Source of the DNA: Rhodococcus sp. ARC_M5
GTDB lineage: Bacteria > Actinomycetota > Actinomycetes > Mycobacteriales > Mycobacteriaceae
NCBI RefSeq assembly: GCF_022810405.1
Contig: NZ_JALGQE010000007.1
Coordinates: 1-64,000 of the forward strand
Direction of reading: 5' to 3'
DNA: 64,000 bases
Part shown: positions 18,293-27,366 of the stretch, one piece after another
Position numbering within the stretch: position 1 is the first letter of the stretch
Layout of the letters: the number at the start of each line of letters is the position of its first letter
Position numbers and translations under genes: made by a program
Notes under the pieces: generated by a model
Databases searched by the model: none
What the model was told of the DNA's origin: nothing
Seen by the model: only the letters and a program-made list of their open reading frames with translations

Positions 18293-19543
18293 ATGACCAA
18301 CCCATCCACCGCCAACGGACGCTTCCCCAGTGTCGTCGTCACCAGCCTCGCTGCGACCACGTCACTCGCGGGTGACGTCGATGCCACGTGGAAGGGTCTG
18401 CTGAACGGCGACAGCGGAATCGGCACTCTGGAAGACGATTTCGTCGCCGAGTACGACCTGCCCGTGCGGATCGGCGGACACCTCGCGGTGAACCCGCAGA
18501 GTCTGCTCTCGCGGGTCGAGATCCGTCGCCTGAGCTACGTGGAGCAGTTGTCCACGGTGCTCGGTCGTGAGGTCTGGAAGAACGCCGGCTCCCCCGACGT
18601 CGATCCCCTTCGCCTCGGCGTGTCGATCGGCACCGGCCTCGGTGGCGGCGATTCTCTGATCGACGCCAACGACAAGATGAAGGCCGGCGGCTACCGCAAG
18701 GTGTCTCCGCTCGCAGTTCAGATGGTCATGCCCAACGGCCCCGCAGCGGTCGTCGGCCTCGAGCTCACAGCACAGGCCGGTGTCATCACCCCCGTCTCCG
18801 CCTGCTCCTCGGGATCGGAAGCCATCGCTCACGCGTGGCGGATGATCGTGATGGGTGACGCGGACATGGTCGTCACCGGCGGCGTCGAGGGATACATCGA
18901 CGCGGTTCCGATCGCCAGCTTCTCCATGATGCGGGCGATGAGCACCAACAACGACAATCCGAAGGGTGCGTCACGGCCGTTCGACAAGGATCGTGACGGC
19001 TTCGTCTTCGGTGAAGCGGGTGCGCTCATGGTCATCGAGACCGAGGAGCACGCCAAGGCACGCGGTGCAACGATCCACGCCCGCCTGCTCGGTGCCGGAA
19101 TCACCTCCGACGGGTTCCACCTCGTGGCCCCCGACCCGGAGGGCAAGGGTGCCGCGCGTGCGATGCAGCGCGCCATCGAGACCGCAGGCCTGCAGAAGTC
19201 CGACATCACCCACGTGAACGCACACGCAACGGCAACTCCCATCGGAGACACCGCCGAAGCGCTGGCGATCAACAAGGCCGTCGGAAATCACGCAGCGGTG
19301 TACGCACCGAAATCCGCTCTCGGCCACTCGATCGGTGCCGTCGGCGCCCTCGAGTCGGTTCTGACGGTGCTGGCAGTGCGTGAGGGAATCATCCCTCCCA
19401 CACTGAATTTGGAGAATCAGGATCCCGAAATCGATCTCGACGTCGTCAAGGGCGAGCCCCGCGTCGGACAGATCGACTACGCGATCAACAACTCGTTCGG
19501 ATTCGGTGGGCACAACGTAGCGCTCGCCTTCGGAAAGGCGTGA
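18293..19543 (+). CDS. kasA: Beta-ketoacyl-ACP synthase KasA
   Basis: A 416-residue condensing enzyme (KAS I/II type) of FAS-II that elongates acyl-AcpM with malonyl-AcpM. The catalytic cysteine is C171 ([10 protein letters not shown]), with the histidines in [11 protein letters not shown] and [12 protein letters not shown] and the C-terminal [10 protein letters not shown]. The ATG start gives [17 protein letters not shown], which lines up with mycobacterial KasA; the GTG 12 bases earlier overlaps the acpM stop. No kasB follows; accD6 comes next. A short hairpin lies just after the stop. Confidence 0.95.
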   Translation: MTNPSTANGRFPSVVVTSLAATTSLAGDVDATWKGLLNGDSGIGTLEDDFVAEYDLPVRIGGHLAVNPQSLLSRVEIRRLSYVEQLSTVLGREVWKNAGSPDVDPLRLGVSIGTGLGGGDSLIDANDKMKAGGYRKVSPLAVQMVMPNGPAAVVGLELTAQAGVITPVSACSSGSEAIAHAWRMIVMGDADMVVTGGVEGYIDAVPIASFSMMRAMSTNNDNPKGASRPFDKDRDGFVFGEAGALMVIETEEHAKARGATIHARLLGAGITSDGFHLVAPDPEGKGAARAMQRAIETAGLQKSDITHVNAHATATPIGDTAEALAINKAVGNHAAVYAPKSALGHSIGAVGALESVLTVLAVREGIIPPTLNLENQDPEIDLDVVKGEPRVGQIDYAINNSFGFGGHNVALAFGKA

Positions 19544-19547
19544 TGCA

Positions 19548-19569
19548 CTGAGTCGTCTCCTCGACTCAG
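19548..19569 (+). terminator. Hairpin after kasA
   Basis: CTGAGTCG and CGACTCAG form an 8-bp stem with a 6-base loop, five bases after the kasA stop. A second small stem (CCGTTCCC/GGGAACGG) follows at 19607-19623, before accD6. No T-tract is present. These may set the ratio of kasA to accD6 transcripts (attenuation or mRNA processing) rather than end the operon. Confidence 0.45.
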
Positions 19570-19671
19570 CGAATCTCGCTCTCGCAGTGCATGATCCGGA
19601 CCGGGGCCGTTCCCAGGGAACGGTTCCGGTTCGGGCCTCGCCCCCTCAGGGGCCCTGAAGAAGGACAAGCG

Positions 19672-21105
19672 ATGACTATTCTGGCCCCTGTCACACGATC
19701 CGGTACCTCCACCGATCCCCGCGATCCACTCGCCCGCCTCGAGAATCTGTTCGACGCCGGAACCACTGTGCCGCTGCATAATCGAGACAAATCCGGCATC
19801 CTCGCAGCGTCCGGTGAGATCGACGGCGTCCACACCATCGCTTATTGCTCCGACGCCACCGTCATGGGCGGTGCCATGGGTGTCGACGGGTGCAAGCACA
19901 TCGTCGCCGCCATCGACACGGCCATCGAGCAGCGCGCTCCGATCGTCGGCGTCTGGCACTCCGGAGGCGCTCGCCTCGCCGAGGGCGTCGAAGCTCTCCA
20001 CGCCGTCGGGCTCGTCTTCGAGGCCATGGTCCGAGCGTCCGGCCTCGTCCCCCAAGTTTCCGTCGTCCTCGGCTTCGCAGCCGGCGGCGCCGCCTACGGT
20101 CCTGCGTTGACCGACGTCGTCATCATGGCTCCCGAGGGACGCGTGTTCGTCACCGGACCCGACGTCGTCCGCAGCGTCACCGGTGAGCAGGTCGACATGG
20201 CCTCGCTCGGCGGGCCCGACACACACCACAAGAAGTCCGGCGTATGCCACATCGTCGCCGACAGCGAGATGGACGCCTTCACCCGCGCCCGCCGTCTGGT
20301 GTCCATGTTCTGCGAGCAGGGCGAATTCGACATCGCCGCCGCCGAGCACGGAGACACCGACCTCCGGGCCCTGATGCCCGAATCCAACCGTCGCGCATAC
20401 GACGTCCACCCGATCATTCACGAACTGCTGGACAACGTCGAAGGCGAATCGACCTTCGAGGAGTTCCAAGGCGGCTGGGCCCGCAGCATCGTGATCGGCC
20501 TCGGACGCATCAGCGGCCGTACCGTCGGCGTCATCGCCAACAACCCCATTCGCCTCGGCGGTTGCCTCAACTCCGAAAGCGCCGAGAAGGCAGCCCGTTT
20601 CGTGCGCCTGTGCGACGCATTCGGCATCCCTCTCATCGTGGTCGTCGACGTTCCCGGATACCTGCCCGGCGTCAGCATGGAATGGGAAGGTGTCGTCCGC
20701 CGCGGAGCAAAGCTGTTGCACGCCTTCGCCGAAGCCACGGTCCCCCGCGTCACGCTGGTGACGCGCAAGATCTACGGCGGCGCATACATCGCGATGAACG
20801 CACGCGCACTCGGTGCCACCGCGGTCTACGCCTGGCCCGGCTCCGAGGTCGCCGTGATGGGTGCCAAAGCCGCCGTCGGCATCCTGCACAAGAAGGCCCT
20901 CGCCGCAGCTCCCGAGGAGGAGCGTGAGGCACTGCACGATCGCCTGACTGTCGAGCACGAGAGCATCGCCGGTGGCGTCGAGCGTGCCGTGGCCATCGGC
21001 GTCGTCGACGAGGTCATCGAGCCGAGCAAGACTCGCAGCACGGTCGCCAAGGCACTCGCGGCTGCCCCCGCTGCGCGCGGCAACCACAAGAACATTCCGC
21101 TCTGA
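19672..21105 (+). CDS. accD6: Acyl-CoA carboxylase beta subunit (carboxyltransferase)
   Basis: A 477-residue carboxyltransferase that transfers carboxyl from biotin to acetyl-CoA (making malonyl-CoA for FAS-II) in mycobacterial counterparts. Two crotonase-like halves are visible: the N-terminal half with GVWHSGGARLAEGVEAL and GFAAGGAAYGPALTD, and the C-terminal half with VVDVPGYLPG and KIYGGAYIAMN, the oxyanion-hole glycines. The biotin-carrying alpha subunit is not in the window. The ATG has AAGGAC upstream. It closes the FAS-II cluster, in the place of Rv2247. Confidence 0.93.
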   Translation: MTILAPVTRSGTSTDPRDPLARLENLFDAGTTVPLHNRDKSGILAASGEIDGVHTIAYCSDATVMGGAMGVDGCKHIVAAIDTAIEQRAPIVGVWHSGGARLAEGVEALHAVGLVFEAMVRASGLVPQVSVVLGFAAGGAAYGPALTDVVIMAPEGRVFVTGPDVVRSVTGEQVDMASLGGPDTHHKKSGVCHIVADSEMDAFTRARRLVSMFCEQGEFDIAAAEHGDTDLRALMPESNRRAYDVHPIIHELLDNVEGESTFEEFQGGWARSIVIGLGRISGRTVGVIANNPIRLGGCLNSESAEKAARFVRLCDAFGIPLIVVVDVPGYLPGVSMEWEGVVRRGAKLLHAFAEATVPRVTLVTRKIYGGAYIAMNARALGATAVYAWPGSEVAVMGAKAAVGILHKKALAAAPEEEREALHDRLTVEHESIAGGVERAVAIGVVDEVIEPSKTRSTVAKALAAAPAARGNHKNIPL

Positions 21106-21162
21106 TCGACCGGCTTCGCTTGCGGCCCTGACCCAGCACCCAGCCCCGTCCTCCCCCGGCCG

Positions 21163-21211
21163 CGTGAATGGACCCTTGCAGCGCCCAGACGCATGTAGTG
21201 GTCCATTCACG
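21163..21211. repeat. 12-bp inverted repeat downstream of accD6
   Basis: CGTGAATGGACC and GGTCCATTCACG, perfect complements, separated by 25 bases. It lies between the convergent accD6 and cold-shock genes, so it may act as a two-way terminator. The sequence is less GC-rich than a usual terminator stem and could be a dispersed intergenic repeat; only one copy is seen in this window. Confidence 0.6.
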
Positions 21212-21288
21212 GTGGCTCAATGCGGGTTTCAGTCGCTCAGACTGCAACAAAGCCACATTGATCCACGGCGGGCGGCCGAACTACAGCG

Positions 21289-21735
21289 TCAGTTCTCGAT
21301 CCACTTGTGATCGTGAGCCAGTCGCAGCATCGCTGATCGGATGTCGAGAATCTGCGCTGCCGTCACGGTTCCGTTGGCCGTCAGGAGTGCCTCGGTCACT
21401 TCGGCAGTGAAGTCCGCCTCGGACAGCACGTCGCAGATGACGTCCTCGAGTGGCTGGTGTTCGCCGGCCGGAACGTCGTGGAACGGCACATCTGGCTTGC
21501 GTCGGGTGACCAGGGCGGTCGATGCCGGACCGTCGATGATCTGCACCTGAGTGGCCTTAAGGCCACGATCGCCGTCGACGGCAACGTATTCGACGCGAAC
21601 CCCCGGTGCCAGCAGTCGCTTGTCGAAGTCCAGATCGTTGACGTGAATGAACACGTCCTCGCCGCCCTCGTCCGGCGCTACGAATCCGTACCCCTTGAAC
21701 TCGTCGAATCGAATAACTTTTCCGGTCGACAACAT
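21289..21735 (-). CDS. Cold-shock-domain protein with C-terminal extension
   Basis: A 148-residue protein. The first ~70 residues are a cold-shock (OB-fold) domain with the RNP-1-like KGYGFV and RNP-2-like DVFIHV motifs, which bind single-stranded nucleic acid. The following ~75 residues are an acidic-to-helical extension found in actinobacterial CspB-type proteins and absent from short CspA. The ATG giving MLSTGKVIRF was chosen; a GTG four codons upstream is nearer a possible GGAG. Likely an RNA chaperone. It is transcribed towards accD6. Confidence 0.88.
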   Translation of the reverse strand: MLSTGKVIRFDEFKGYGFVAPDEGGEDVFIHVNDLDFDKRLLAPGVRVEYVAVDGDRGLKATQVQIIDGPASTALVTRRKPDVPFHDVPAGEHQPLEDVICDVLSEADFTAEVTEALLTANGTVTAAQILDIRSAMLRLAHDHKWIEN

Positions 21736-21826
21736 CGAACTCACCACTCCACGGTCGTTCCCACATGCCTACCCCAGGCACGTTCGCGAAACTACCGCGA
21801 CAGCGGATCCCCAGCAACTCTCGTAT

Positions 21827-22339
21827 CTAGCCGACGTTGCGGCTCAACCACGTCACTTCGGCTCCGGCACCACCGGTGCGGAACGGCTCGAGAGCGGCGT
21901 CCCAGTCCGAGCCGAGAGCGTGCTCCACGGCCGCGGTGAGGTTGCCCTGATTGTTCTCCATCAGGGCGCGCAGTCGCATTTCGCCGAGGACCACGTCACC
22001 GTTCGCGCTCGTCGATCCGCGCCACAGTCCCAGACCTGGAACGTGCGAGAACCGTTCGCCGTCGACGCCTTCGCTGGGATCCTCGGTCACCTCGAAACGC
22101 AGCATCTGCCACGAGCGCAAGATGCCGGCGAGGGTCGCCCCGGTGCCGACCGGGCCGATCCAATCGGTGGTAGCGCGCAGCTGCCCGTCGGAGGCCGGCT
22201 GCGCAGACCACTTCAAATTCGCACGGCAATCGAGGGCGTCGGACAACGCCCATTCGACATGCGGGCACAACGCAGCGGGCGACGAGTGGATGTACACGAC
22301 ACCCGACGTCGCTTCTGCGAATTGATTCGATCCACGCAT
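21827..22339 (-). CDS. DUF3145 family protein
   Basis: A 170-residue protein with the signature N-terminus of the actinobacterial DUF3145 family (MRGSNQFAEATSGVVYIHSS) and conserved CPHVEWALSDAL. The function is unknown. The ATG has an excellent GGAGG seven bases upstream; the frame stays open for 17 further codons without similarity. It stands alone, 91 bases upstream of the cold-shock gene on the same strand. Confidence 0.88.
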   Translation of the reverse strand: MRGSNQFAEATSGVVYIHSSPAALCPHVEWALSDALDCRANLKWSAQPASDGQLRATTDWIGPVGTGATLAGILRSWQMLRFEVTEDPSEGVDGERFSHVPGLGLWRGSTSANGDVVLGEMRLRALMENNQGNLTAAVEHALGSDWDAALEPFRTGGAGAEVTWLSRNVG

Positions 22340-22483
22340 TGCACTACCTCCAGCTTCGACGAGGGACGTCTTCCCCAACGACCTCGACATGCTTCGGCTG
22401 GCTGCAGTGAATCAACACGTATGTGTACTAGTGTGCCCCGAGTTACCCCTGTTGCGCCAGTGCAATCTGTGAACGGTCGATAT

Positions 22484-23287
22484 TCAGCCTGCCAGGACGG
22501 CGTCGGACAGTTCGGGCCACAGGGGTTTTGCCCAATCTCCGAAGGCCCGGTCGGTCAACACCACGCACGCGGTCCGCACGGCCGGATCCACCCACAGGAA
22601 CGTCCCGGCCTGACCGAAGTGACCGAACGTGGCCGACGAGTTGGCGCTTCCGGTCCAATGCGGGGTCTTCTCTCCACGTAGCTCGAACCCGAGCCCCCAG
22701 TCGCAGGGTCTGTGCGATCCGTACCCGGGCACGATCCCGTTCAGACCGGGAAACTGCACGTCTGTCGCGGACAACAGTGTCTGCGACGCCAGGAGCGTGG
22801 GCTGCAACAGCTCCGCCGCAAATGTCTTCAGGTCCGCCAAGGTGGAGCTGGCACCGTGGCCTGCCGATCCCGGCAGCGCGGTGTTCGTCATCTGCAATGG
22901 TCGGCACACGGCCTCGTCGAGGTAATCGGGGAAGGCGATGCCCGCCTCGGTTTCGATCAGTTCGGCCAGCACCTCGAACCCGGCGCTCGAATAGATCCGC
23001 TTGGTGCCGGCCGGTGCCTGAACTGTGCGTTCCCCGAACGCCAACCCCGACGCGTGCGCCAGCAGATGCCGAACCGTCGACCCTTCCGGCCCTGCGGGTT
23101 GATCCAGTTCGATCGCACCTTCCTCGACGGCGACGAGGACCGCGTATGCACTGAGCAGTTTGGTGACCGAGGCGAGCTCGTATACGCGATCGGTGTCGCC
23201 GACCTCCTCACGAACCCCGGAGTCGGTGACGACTGCGGCACTGACATGGTCGACGGGCCAGGAGGACGTGAGATCGAGGGTGGTCAC
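22484..23287 (-). CDS. Beta-lactamase-family serine hydrolase
   Basis: A 267-residue penicillin-binding-protein-like hydrolase. The SxxK motif is S40-V-T-K43 in ELASVTKLLSAY; the second motif is Y99 in RIYSSAGFEV, and GHFGQAGTFLWVD near the end occupies the place of the third (HxG/KTG) motif. There is no signal peptide, so it probably acts in the cytoplasm as an esterase or peptidase rather than as a resistance enzyme. It is divergent from the molybdopterin oxidoreductase with about 85 bases between start codons. Confidence 0.83.
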   Translation of the reverse strand: MTTLDLTSSWPVDHVSAAVVTDSGVREEVGDTDRVYELASVTKLLSAYAVLVAVEEGAIELDQPAGPEGSTVRHLLAHASGLAFGERTVQAPAGTKRIYSSAGFEVLAELIETEAGIAFPDYLDEAVCRPLQMTNTALPGSAGHGASSTLADLKTFAAELLQPTLLASQTLLSATDVQFPGLNGIVPGYGSHRPCDWGLGFELRGEKTPHWTGSANSSATFGHFGQAGTFLWVDPAVRTACVVLTDRAFGDWAKPLWPELSDAVLAG

Positions 23288-23372
23288 GATTCACGAGCCT
23301 AATTGTCGGTCGATGACGGTGCCCCGGTCCCCCGTCGGGCTACGCTCGCAGCACATGAGTGGGAGGAATGCG

Positions 23373-25508
23373 ATGTCGGTTGTGTATGGATCGTGCAATT
23401 TGTGCGAAGCGATCTGTGGTCTCGAGTTCACGGTGGAGAACGACGCGGTGACGTCCATCCGCGGTGACGAGAAGGATCCTCTCTCGCGCGGCCACATCTG
23501 CCCGAAGGCTCTGTCGCTGATCGATCTGCACGCCGATACCGATCGACTCACCACGCCGGTCAAACGTGTGGGTGAGAAGTGGGAGAAGATCGGCTGGGAC
23601 GAGGCATACGACCTCGTGATCGACGGTCTGATCTCGACGCGTGAGAAGTACGGCCGCAATGCCGTCGGCATCTATCAGGGCAACCCCAACGTGCATTCGA
23701 TGGGTGCGATGACCCATGGCATTCCCTTCACTTCGCTGCTCCGGACGCGCAATCGATACTCCGCCACCTCGCTGGATCAACTCCCGCATCAGCTCGTCGA
23801 TCACCTGCTGTACGGGCATCAATTGCTGCTGCCGATCCCGGACATCGACCGAACCGACTTCTTCCTGGTCCTCGGCGGCAATCCGATGGCGTCGAACGGC
23901 AGCATGATGACCGTCCCCGATTTCGCCAAGAGAGCGCGGGCATTGCGCAAACGGGGCGGACGGCTGGTCGTGGTCGATCCACGAAAGACCGAGACCGCGG
24001 ATATCGCGGACACACACTTCTTCGTCCGCCCCGGCACCGACGCACTGCTGCTGCTCGCGATGATCCACATCATCGTCGCCGACGGCAACGTGCGCGTGGC
24101 CGACTACATCGACGGTGCCGATCGGCTCGCCGATCTCGTCGCCGAATTCACACCGGAATCCGTCGCTCCGGTCGTCGGGATTGCTGCGGAAGAGATCTAC
24201 GCCCTGGCACGTGATTTCGCCTCGGCGAAGTCCGCGGTGGCATACGGCCGAATGGGGGTCTCGACTCAGCAGTTCGGCACCGTGTGCCAGTGGGCGATTC
24301 AGGTACTGAACATCATCACGGGCAATCTCGACCGCCCCGGCGGTGCCATGGTGACCGATCCCGCGATCGATCTGATCAAGCAGGGCATCGTCGGCCGCGG
24401 CCATTTCGACAAGTGGCGCAGTCGCGTTCGCGACCTGCCCGAGTTCGCGGGCGAATACCCCTGTTCGACGCTGGTCGACGAGATCACCACCGAGGGCAAG
24501 GACCAGATCCGCGCGATGGCTGTCCTGTCCGGTAACCCGGTGTTGTCGATGCCCGGCGGCACCACCCTGAACGACGCGTTCGCCGGTCTCGACTTCATGG
24601 TGTCGTTCGACTTCTACATCAACGAGACCTCGCGTCACGCACACGTGATTCTGCCGCCGACGATGTCTCTCGAACGTGACCACTACGATCTGATCTTCAA
24701 CTCCTTCGCGGTACACAACACCGCCAAGTACATGCCGGCGATCCTGCCCAAGCAGGCTGGAGCAAAGCATGATTGGGAGATCTTCCGAGATCTGTCGCTC
24801 CGCTACAAGAGCCGGATGGCCGGCTCGACGGTCGGTCGACTGAAGTCACGATTGACTCCGAAGAGCGTGATCAGCGAAGCGCGCCTGCGACTGTCCCCCG
24901 CTCGCACCCTGGACATCCTGCTCCGCAGTCAACGAAAAGGGTTGTCGCTCAGAAAGCTTCGAGCCAACCCACACGGTGTCGATCTCGGACCGTTGCGCCC
25001 CGGCTTCCCGCAGAAGCTGAAGACGCGGGACAAGCGCGTACAGCTGATACAGGACATCGTCGTCACCGAACTTCCCGCGCTGGTGGATCTGATGCGCTCC
25101 AGTGCAGTACCGAGCGGCGACGAGTTGTTGATGATCGGCCGACGACACCTGCGTAGCAACAACTCGTGGATGCACAACACCGCCCGGCTCACCAAAGGCA
25201 AAGCACGGCACCACCTTCTGGCCCACCCGGACGATCTTGCGCATCGCGGCATCGAGGACGGGGCGATGGTATCGGTGACTTCTGCCGCGGGAACCGTCGA
25301 CATCGAGGTGGCGGCATCGGAGAAGATGATGCCGGGTGTGGTGAGCATGCCGCACGGCTTCGGGCATCAGCGCCCCGGCGTGGAGTTGTCGGTTGCCACG
25401 ACGGTGACGGGTCCCAGTGTCAACGACATCACCGACCCCAACCGCGTCGACGCCGTCTCGGCCAACGCGATCCTCAACGGGGTTCCGGTGCAGGTCCGAG
25501 CGAAATAG
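23373..25508 (+). CDS. Molybdopterin-dependent oxidoreductase (DMSO-reductase superfamily)
   Basis: A 711-residue bis-MGD molybdenum enzyme. A [4Fe-4S] site is formed by C-x2-C-x3-C in GSCNLCEAICGLEF plus the cysteine of GHICPKA. Further along are ATSLDQLPHQ (where the Mo ligand is expected, possibly serine) and a C-terminal molydopterin-binding domain (ARHHLLAHPDDLAHRG). The ATG used has GGGAGG six bases upstream. No signal peptide, electron-transfer subunit or cofactor-biosynthesis gene is adjacent, so it is probably a soluble cytoplasmic oxidoreductase of unknown substrate. Confidence 0.88.
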   Translation: MSVVYGSCNLCEAICGLEFTVENDAVTSIRGDEKDPLSRGHICPKALSLIDLHADTDRLTTPVKRVGEKWEKIGWDEAYDLVIDGLISTREKYGRNAVGIYQGNPNVHSMGAMTHGIPFTSLLRTRNRYSATSLDQLPHQLVDHLLYGHQLLLPIPDIDRTDFFLVLGGNPMASNGSMMTVPDFAKRARALRKRGGRLVVVDPRKTETADIADTHFFVRPGTDALLLLAMIHIIVADGNVRVADYIDGADRLADLVAEFTPESVAPVVGIAAEEIYALARDFASAKSAVAYGRMGVSTQQFGTVCQWAIQVLNIITGNLDRPGGAMVTDPAIDLIKQGIVGRGHFDKWRSRVRDLPEFAGEYPCSTLVDEITTEGKDQIRAMAVLSGNPVLSMPGGTTLNDAFAGLDFMVSFDFYINETSRHAHVILPPTMSLERDHYDLIFNSFAVHNTAKYMPAILPKQAGAKHDWEIFRDLSLRYKSRMAGSTVGRLKSRLTPKSVISEARLRLSPARTLDILLRSQRKGLSLRKLRANPHGVDLGPLRPGFPQKLKTRDKRVQLIQDIVVTELPALVDLMRSSAVPSGDELLMIGRRHLRSNNSWMHNTARLTKGKARHHLLAHPDDLAHRGIEDGAMVSVTSAAGTVDIEVAASEKMMPGVVSMPHGFGHQRPGVELSVATTVTGPSVNDITDPNRVDAVSANAILNGVPVQVRAK

Positions 25509-25576
25509 CGCCCCGATGCACCGTCGAGGCGACGGGATTCTGTACGATTCTGCAGGCTCGTACCTGGTACGGGCAT

Positions 25577-25653
25577 GGGGCGGTAGCTCAGTCGGTTAGA
25601 GCCGTGGACTCATAATCCATTGGTCGCGGGTTCGAGCCCCGCCCGCCCCACCA
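25577..25653 (+). tRNA. tRNA-Met (anticodon CAT)
   Basis: A 77-nt gene including an encoded CCA: acceptor GGGGCGG paired with CCGCCCC, D-arm AGCTCAGTCGGTTAGAGC, anticodon loop CTCATAA, T-arm with GGTTCGAGCCCC. The 1-72 pair is Watson-Crick, so it is not the initiator. An isoleucine tRNA with modified C34 also has a CAT anticodon, so the elongator-Met assignment is likely rather than certain. Confidence 0.92.
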
Positions 25654-25798
25654 CGGTGCCGAGAGCCGAACCCTGATGTCCGTGCCGATTCATCGATACC
25701 TCAGCGCCATTGCGGACGTGGGATGTCCTCGATTGCGGGCAGGCTGACCGCATGCGATATTCGAGTGCGACACCACGACGAGTGGATGGAGCGCACAA

Positions 25799-26419
25799 GT
25801 GACTGCTGAGAAGTCTTCCTCGTCGGCGTCCGACCACCCACCGACGTGGAAGTTCGACTACCCGGTCGTTCACGCCGAAACTCGGGCACAGTGGCGAACC
25901 TGGCTGGCGGACAATCACACCTCGACCCGAGGCGTGTGGCTGTGTTCGTGGCGCAATACCACCGATCGACCACGCTGCCCCTACCCCGAAGCCGTCGAGG
26001 AAGCCATCTGCTTCGGTTGGATCGACTCCACGAACACCGTCTTCGACAACGAGCGCAGCCTGCAACTCTTCACGCCGCGCAGGCCCAAGAGCCAGTGGAC
26101 CCGTCTGAACCGGAAACGCGCCGCCGATATGGAGGACCGCGGCCTCATGACCGACGCAGGTCGCCGTGCCATCGCTGCCGCGAAATCCAACGGCTGGTGG
26201 ACGATTGCCGATCAGGTCGAGGACCTCCAGGAACCACTTGAGCTGACAACGGCGCTGGACAGAGATCCGAACGCTCGGAGCACCTGGGACGGCTTTCCGC
26301 CCAGTGCCCGCAAGCAGATGCTGTGGTGGGTCGTCAGCGCCGTGCGAGACGACACTCGCGCAACTCGAATCGCACACGTCGTCGCCGAGGCCGCCGCCGG
26401 TCGACGAGCCCGCGGCTGA
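25799..26419 (+). CDS. YdeI/OmpD-associated family protein
   Basis: A 206-residue soluble protein with the YdeI pattern: an N-terminal RAQWRTWLADNH segment, the central CFGWIDSTNTVFD (conserved GWID) and TPRRPKSQWTRLNRKRA, followed by a helical C-terminal repeat. The family is linked to bacteriocin or antimicrobial-peptide tolerance in some bacteria but its biochemistry is not known. The GTG start has GGAG seven bases upstream. It converges on the membrane-protein gene of the next operon. Confidence 0.8.
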   Translation: MTAEKSSSSASDHPPTWKFDYPVVHAETRAQWRTWLADNHTSTRGVWLCSWRNTTDRPRCPYPEAVEEAICFGWIDSTNTVFDNERSLQLFTPRRPKSQWTRLNRKRAADMEDRGLMTDAGRRAIAAAKSNGWWTIADQVEDLQEPLELTTALDRDPNARSTWDGFPPSARKQMLWWVVSAVRDDTRATRIAHVVAEAAAGRRARG

Positions 26420-26434
26420 GGGCGGCTACAGCGG

Positions 26435-27019
26435 TCAGATCAGCGCTGCTCTTCGGTACAGCCGCGACCAATACACCAGCAGCACAGCAGCATTCGTCCC
26501 GAACCACAGCCACGTCACGAATGCCGCCAGGACACCGGTGACGAAGAAGCCCAGTACCAATGCCACGACCCAGGCGAGAACATAGGCCACAATCGTGACG
26601 ACAGCCGCCACTGCGCACCGCCCCGGGAACTGCCGGACCGTAGCCCACGCTGCGCGGAACGGATGTCGTTGGTTGTCGGCCGCGGCCGGAAGTATCAGCA
26701 GCGCAACCAGAATCACGATGGCCGGGAGCAGCGGGAAAACTACTGCCAACGCAACGGCCACCCCGGTCAGCACTACGCACCACACCAAGACGCGCGGACG
26801 TCGCCGTGCCCGGCTCAGCGCGTCGATCGCAGTGCCGTCCACCACGTCGAGTGCCGTCGATGCGGTGATCCACAGGGCGAGTACCAGTGCCGCGGCGGAG
26901 GCCGCAACCAATCCCGCGAATCCCAGGGAGAACGTGGGTACGGGATCCCCCACCACAGTCAGCGCCTGAATCAGAGCGGACACGACCACCACGAGAGCCA
27001 GAACCGCACTCCCTTTCAC
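26435..27019 (-). CDS. Four-helix membrane protein, unknown function
   Basis: A 194-residue membrane protein with hydrophobic segments near residues 3-25, 30-52, 75-110 and 135-190 (about five to six helices in hairpins). The GTG start overlaps the stop of the upstream lipoprotein gene (GTGA), so translation is coupled. A longer open frame upstream is only the shadow of that lipoprotein gene. It is the last gene of a three-gene operon behind a Tat-exported phosphoesterase. No family recognised. Confidence 0.7.
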   Translation of the reverse strand: MKGSAVLALVVVVSALIQALTVVGDPVPTFSLGFAGLVAASAAALVLALWITASTALDVVDGTAIDALSRARRRPRVLVWCVVLTGVAVALAVVFPLLPAIVILVALLILPAAADNQRHPFRAAWATVRQFPGRCAVAAVVTIVAYVLAWVVALVLGFFVTGVLAAFVTWLWFGTNAAVLLVYWSRLYRRAALI

Positions 27020-27366
27020 GGCGCACCGACCGTCGAATTGCGGTCGAGCACGTCCTGTACGGATCCCGAATAGAGAACGTCCGTGCCGACCTTCACCTCG
27101 ACGGTGCTCGCGTCGTCCGACGTCGCCGAACCGGTGATCGCCTCGTTGTCGGTTGTCTCCCCGGCACATTCGATGTCGGCTCCGGCACCCGAGCACACCG
27201 GCGCGACCAGTATCTCGATTCCCTTCTCCAACAGCACGTCGTTGACGGCATAGCGCAGATTTCCGAGCTCGGCACCGCCGACCGGGGCGAGCGCTGCAGT
27301 CTGCGAGCATCCCGCGCAGACCATCACCGCGAATACGGCGAGAATCTTTCTGCGCAATCCGTTCAT
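27016..27366 (-). CDS. Small putative lipoprotein
   Basis: A 116-residue protein with a basic N-terminus (MNGLRRK), a hydrophobic stretch and a cysteine at about residue 20 in MVCAGCSQ, which could be lipidated, although the residue at -3 is itself cysteine rather than the usual Leu/Val. The mature part is small, acidic and has two further cysteines. Its ATG overlaps the stop of the upstream phosphoesterase (ATGA), and its own stop overlaps the following membrane-protein start. Function unknown; a surface partner of the phosphoesterase is a reasonable guess. Confidence 0.7.
   Translation of the reverse strand: MNGLRRKILAVFAVMVCAGCSQTAALAPVGGAELGNLRYAVNDVLLEKGIEILVAPVCSGAGADIECAGETTDNEAITGSATSDDASTVEVKVGTDVLYSGSVQDVLDRNSTVGAP

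Noticed and set aside
22415-22426. ACACGTATGTGT as an operator upstream of the DUF3145 gene
   Set aside because: Only five of six positions pair, and there is no regulator or consensus to link it to.
23340-24770. A 476-codon frame opposite the molybdopterin enzyme
   Set aside because: Shadow frame: no plausible start signal, biased composition, and it lies fully inside a conserved gene.
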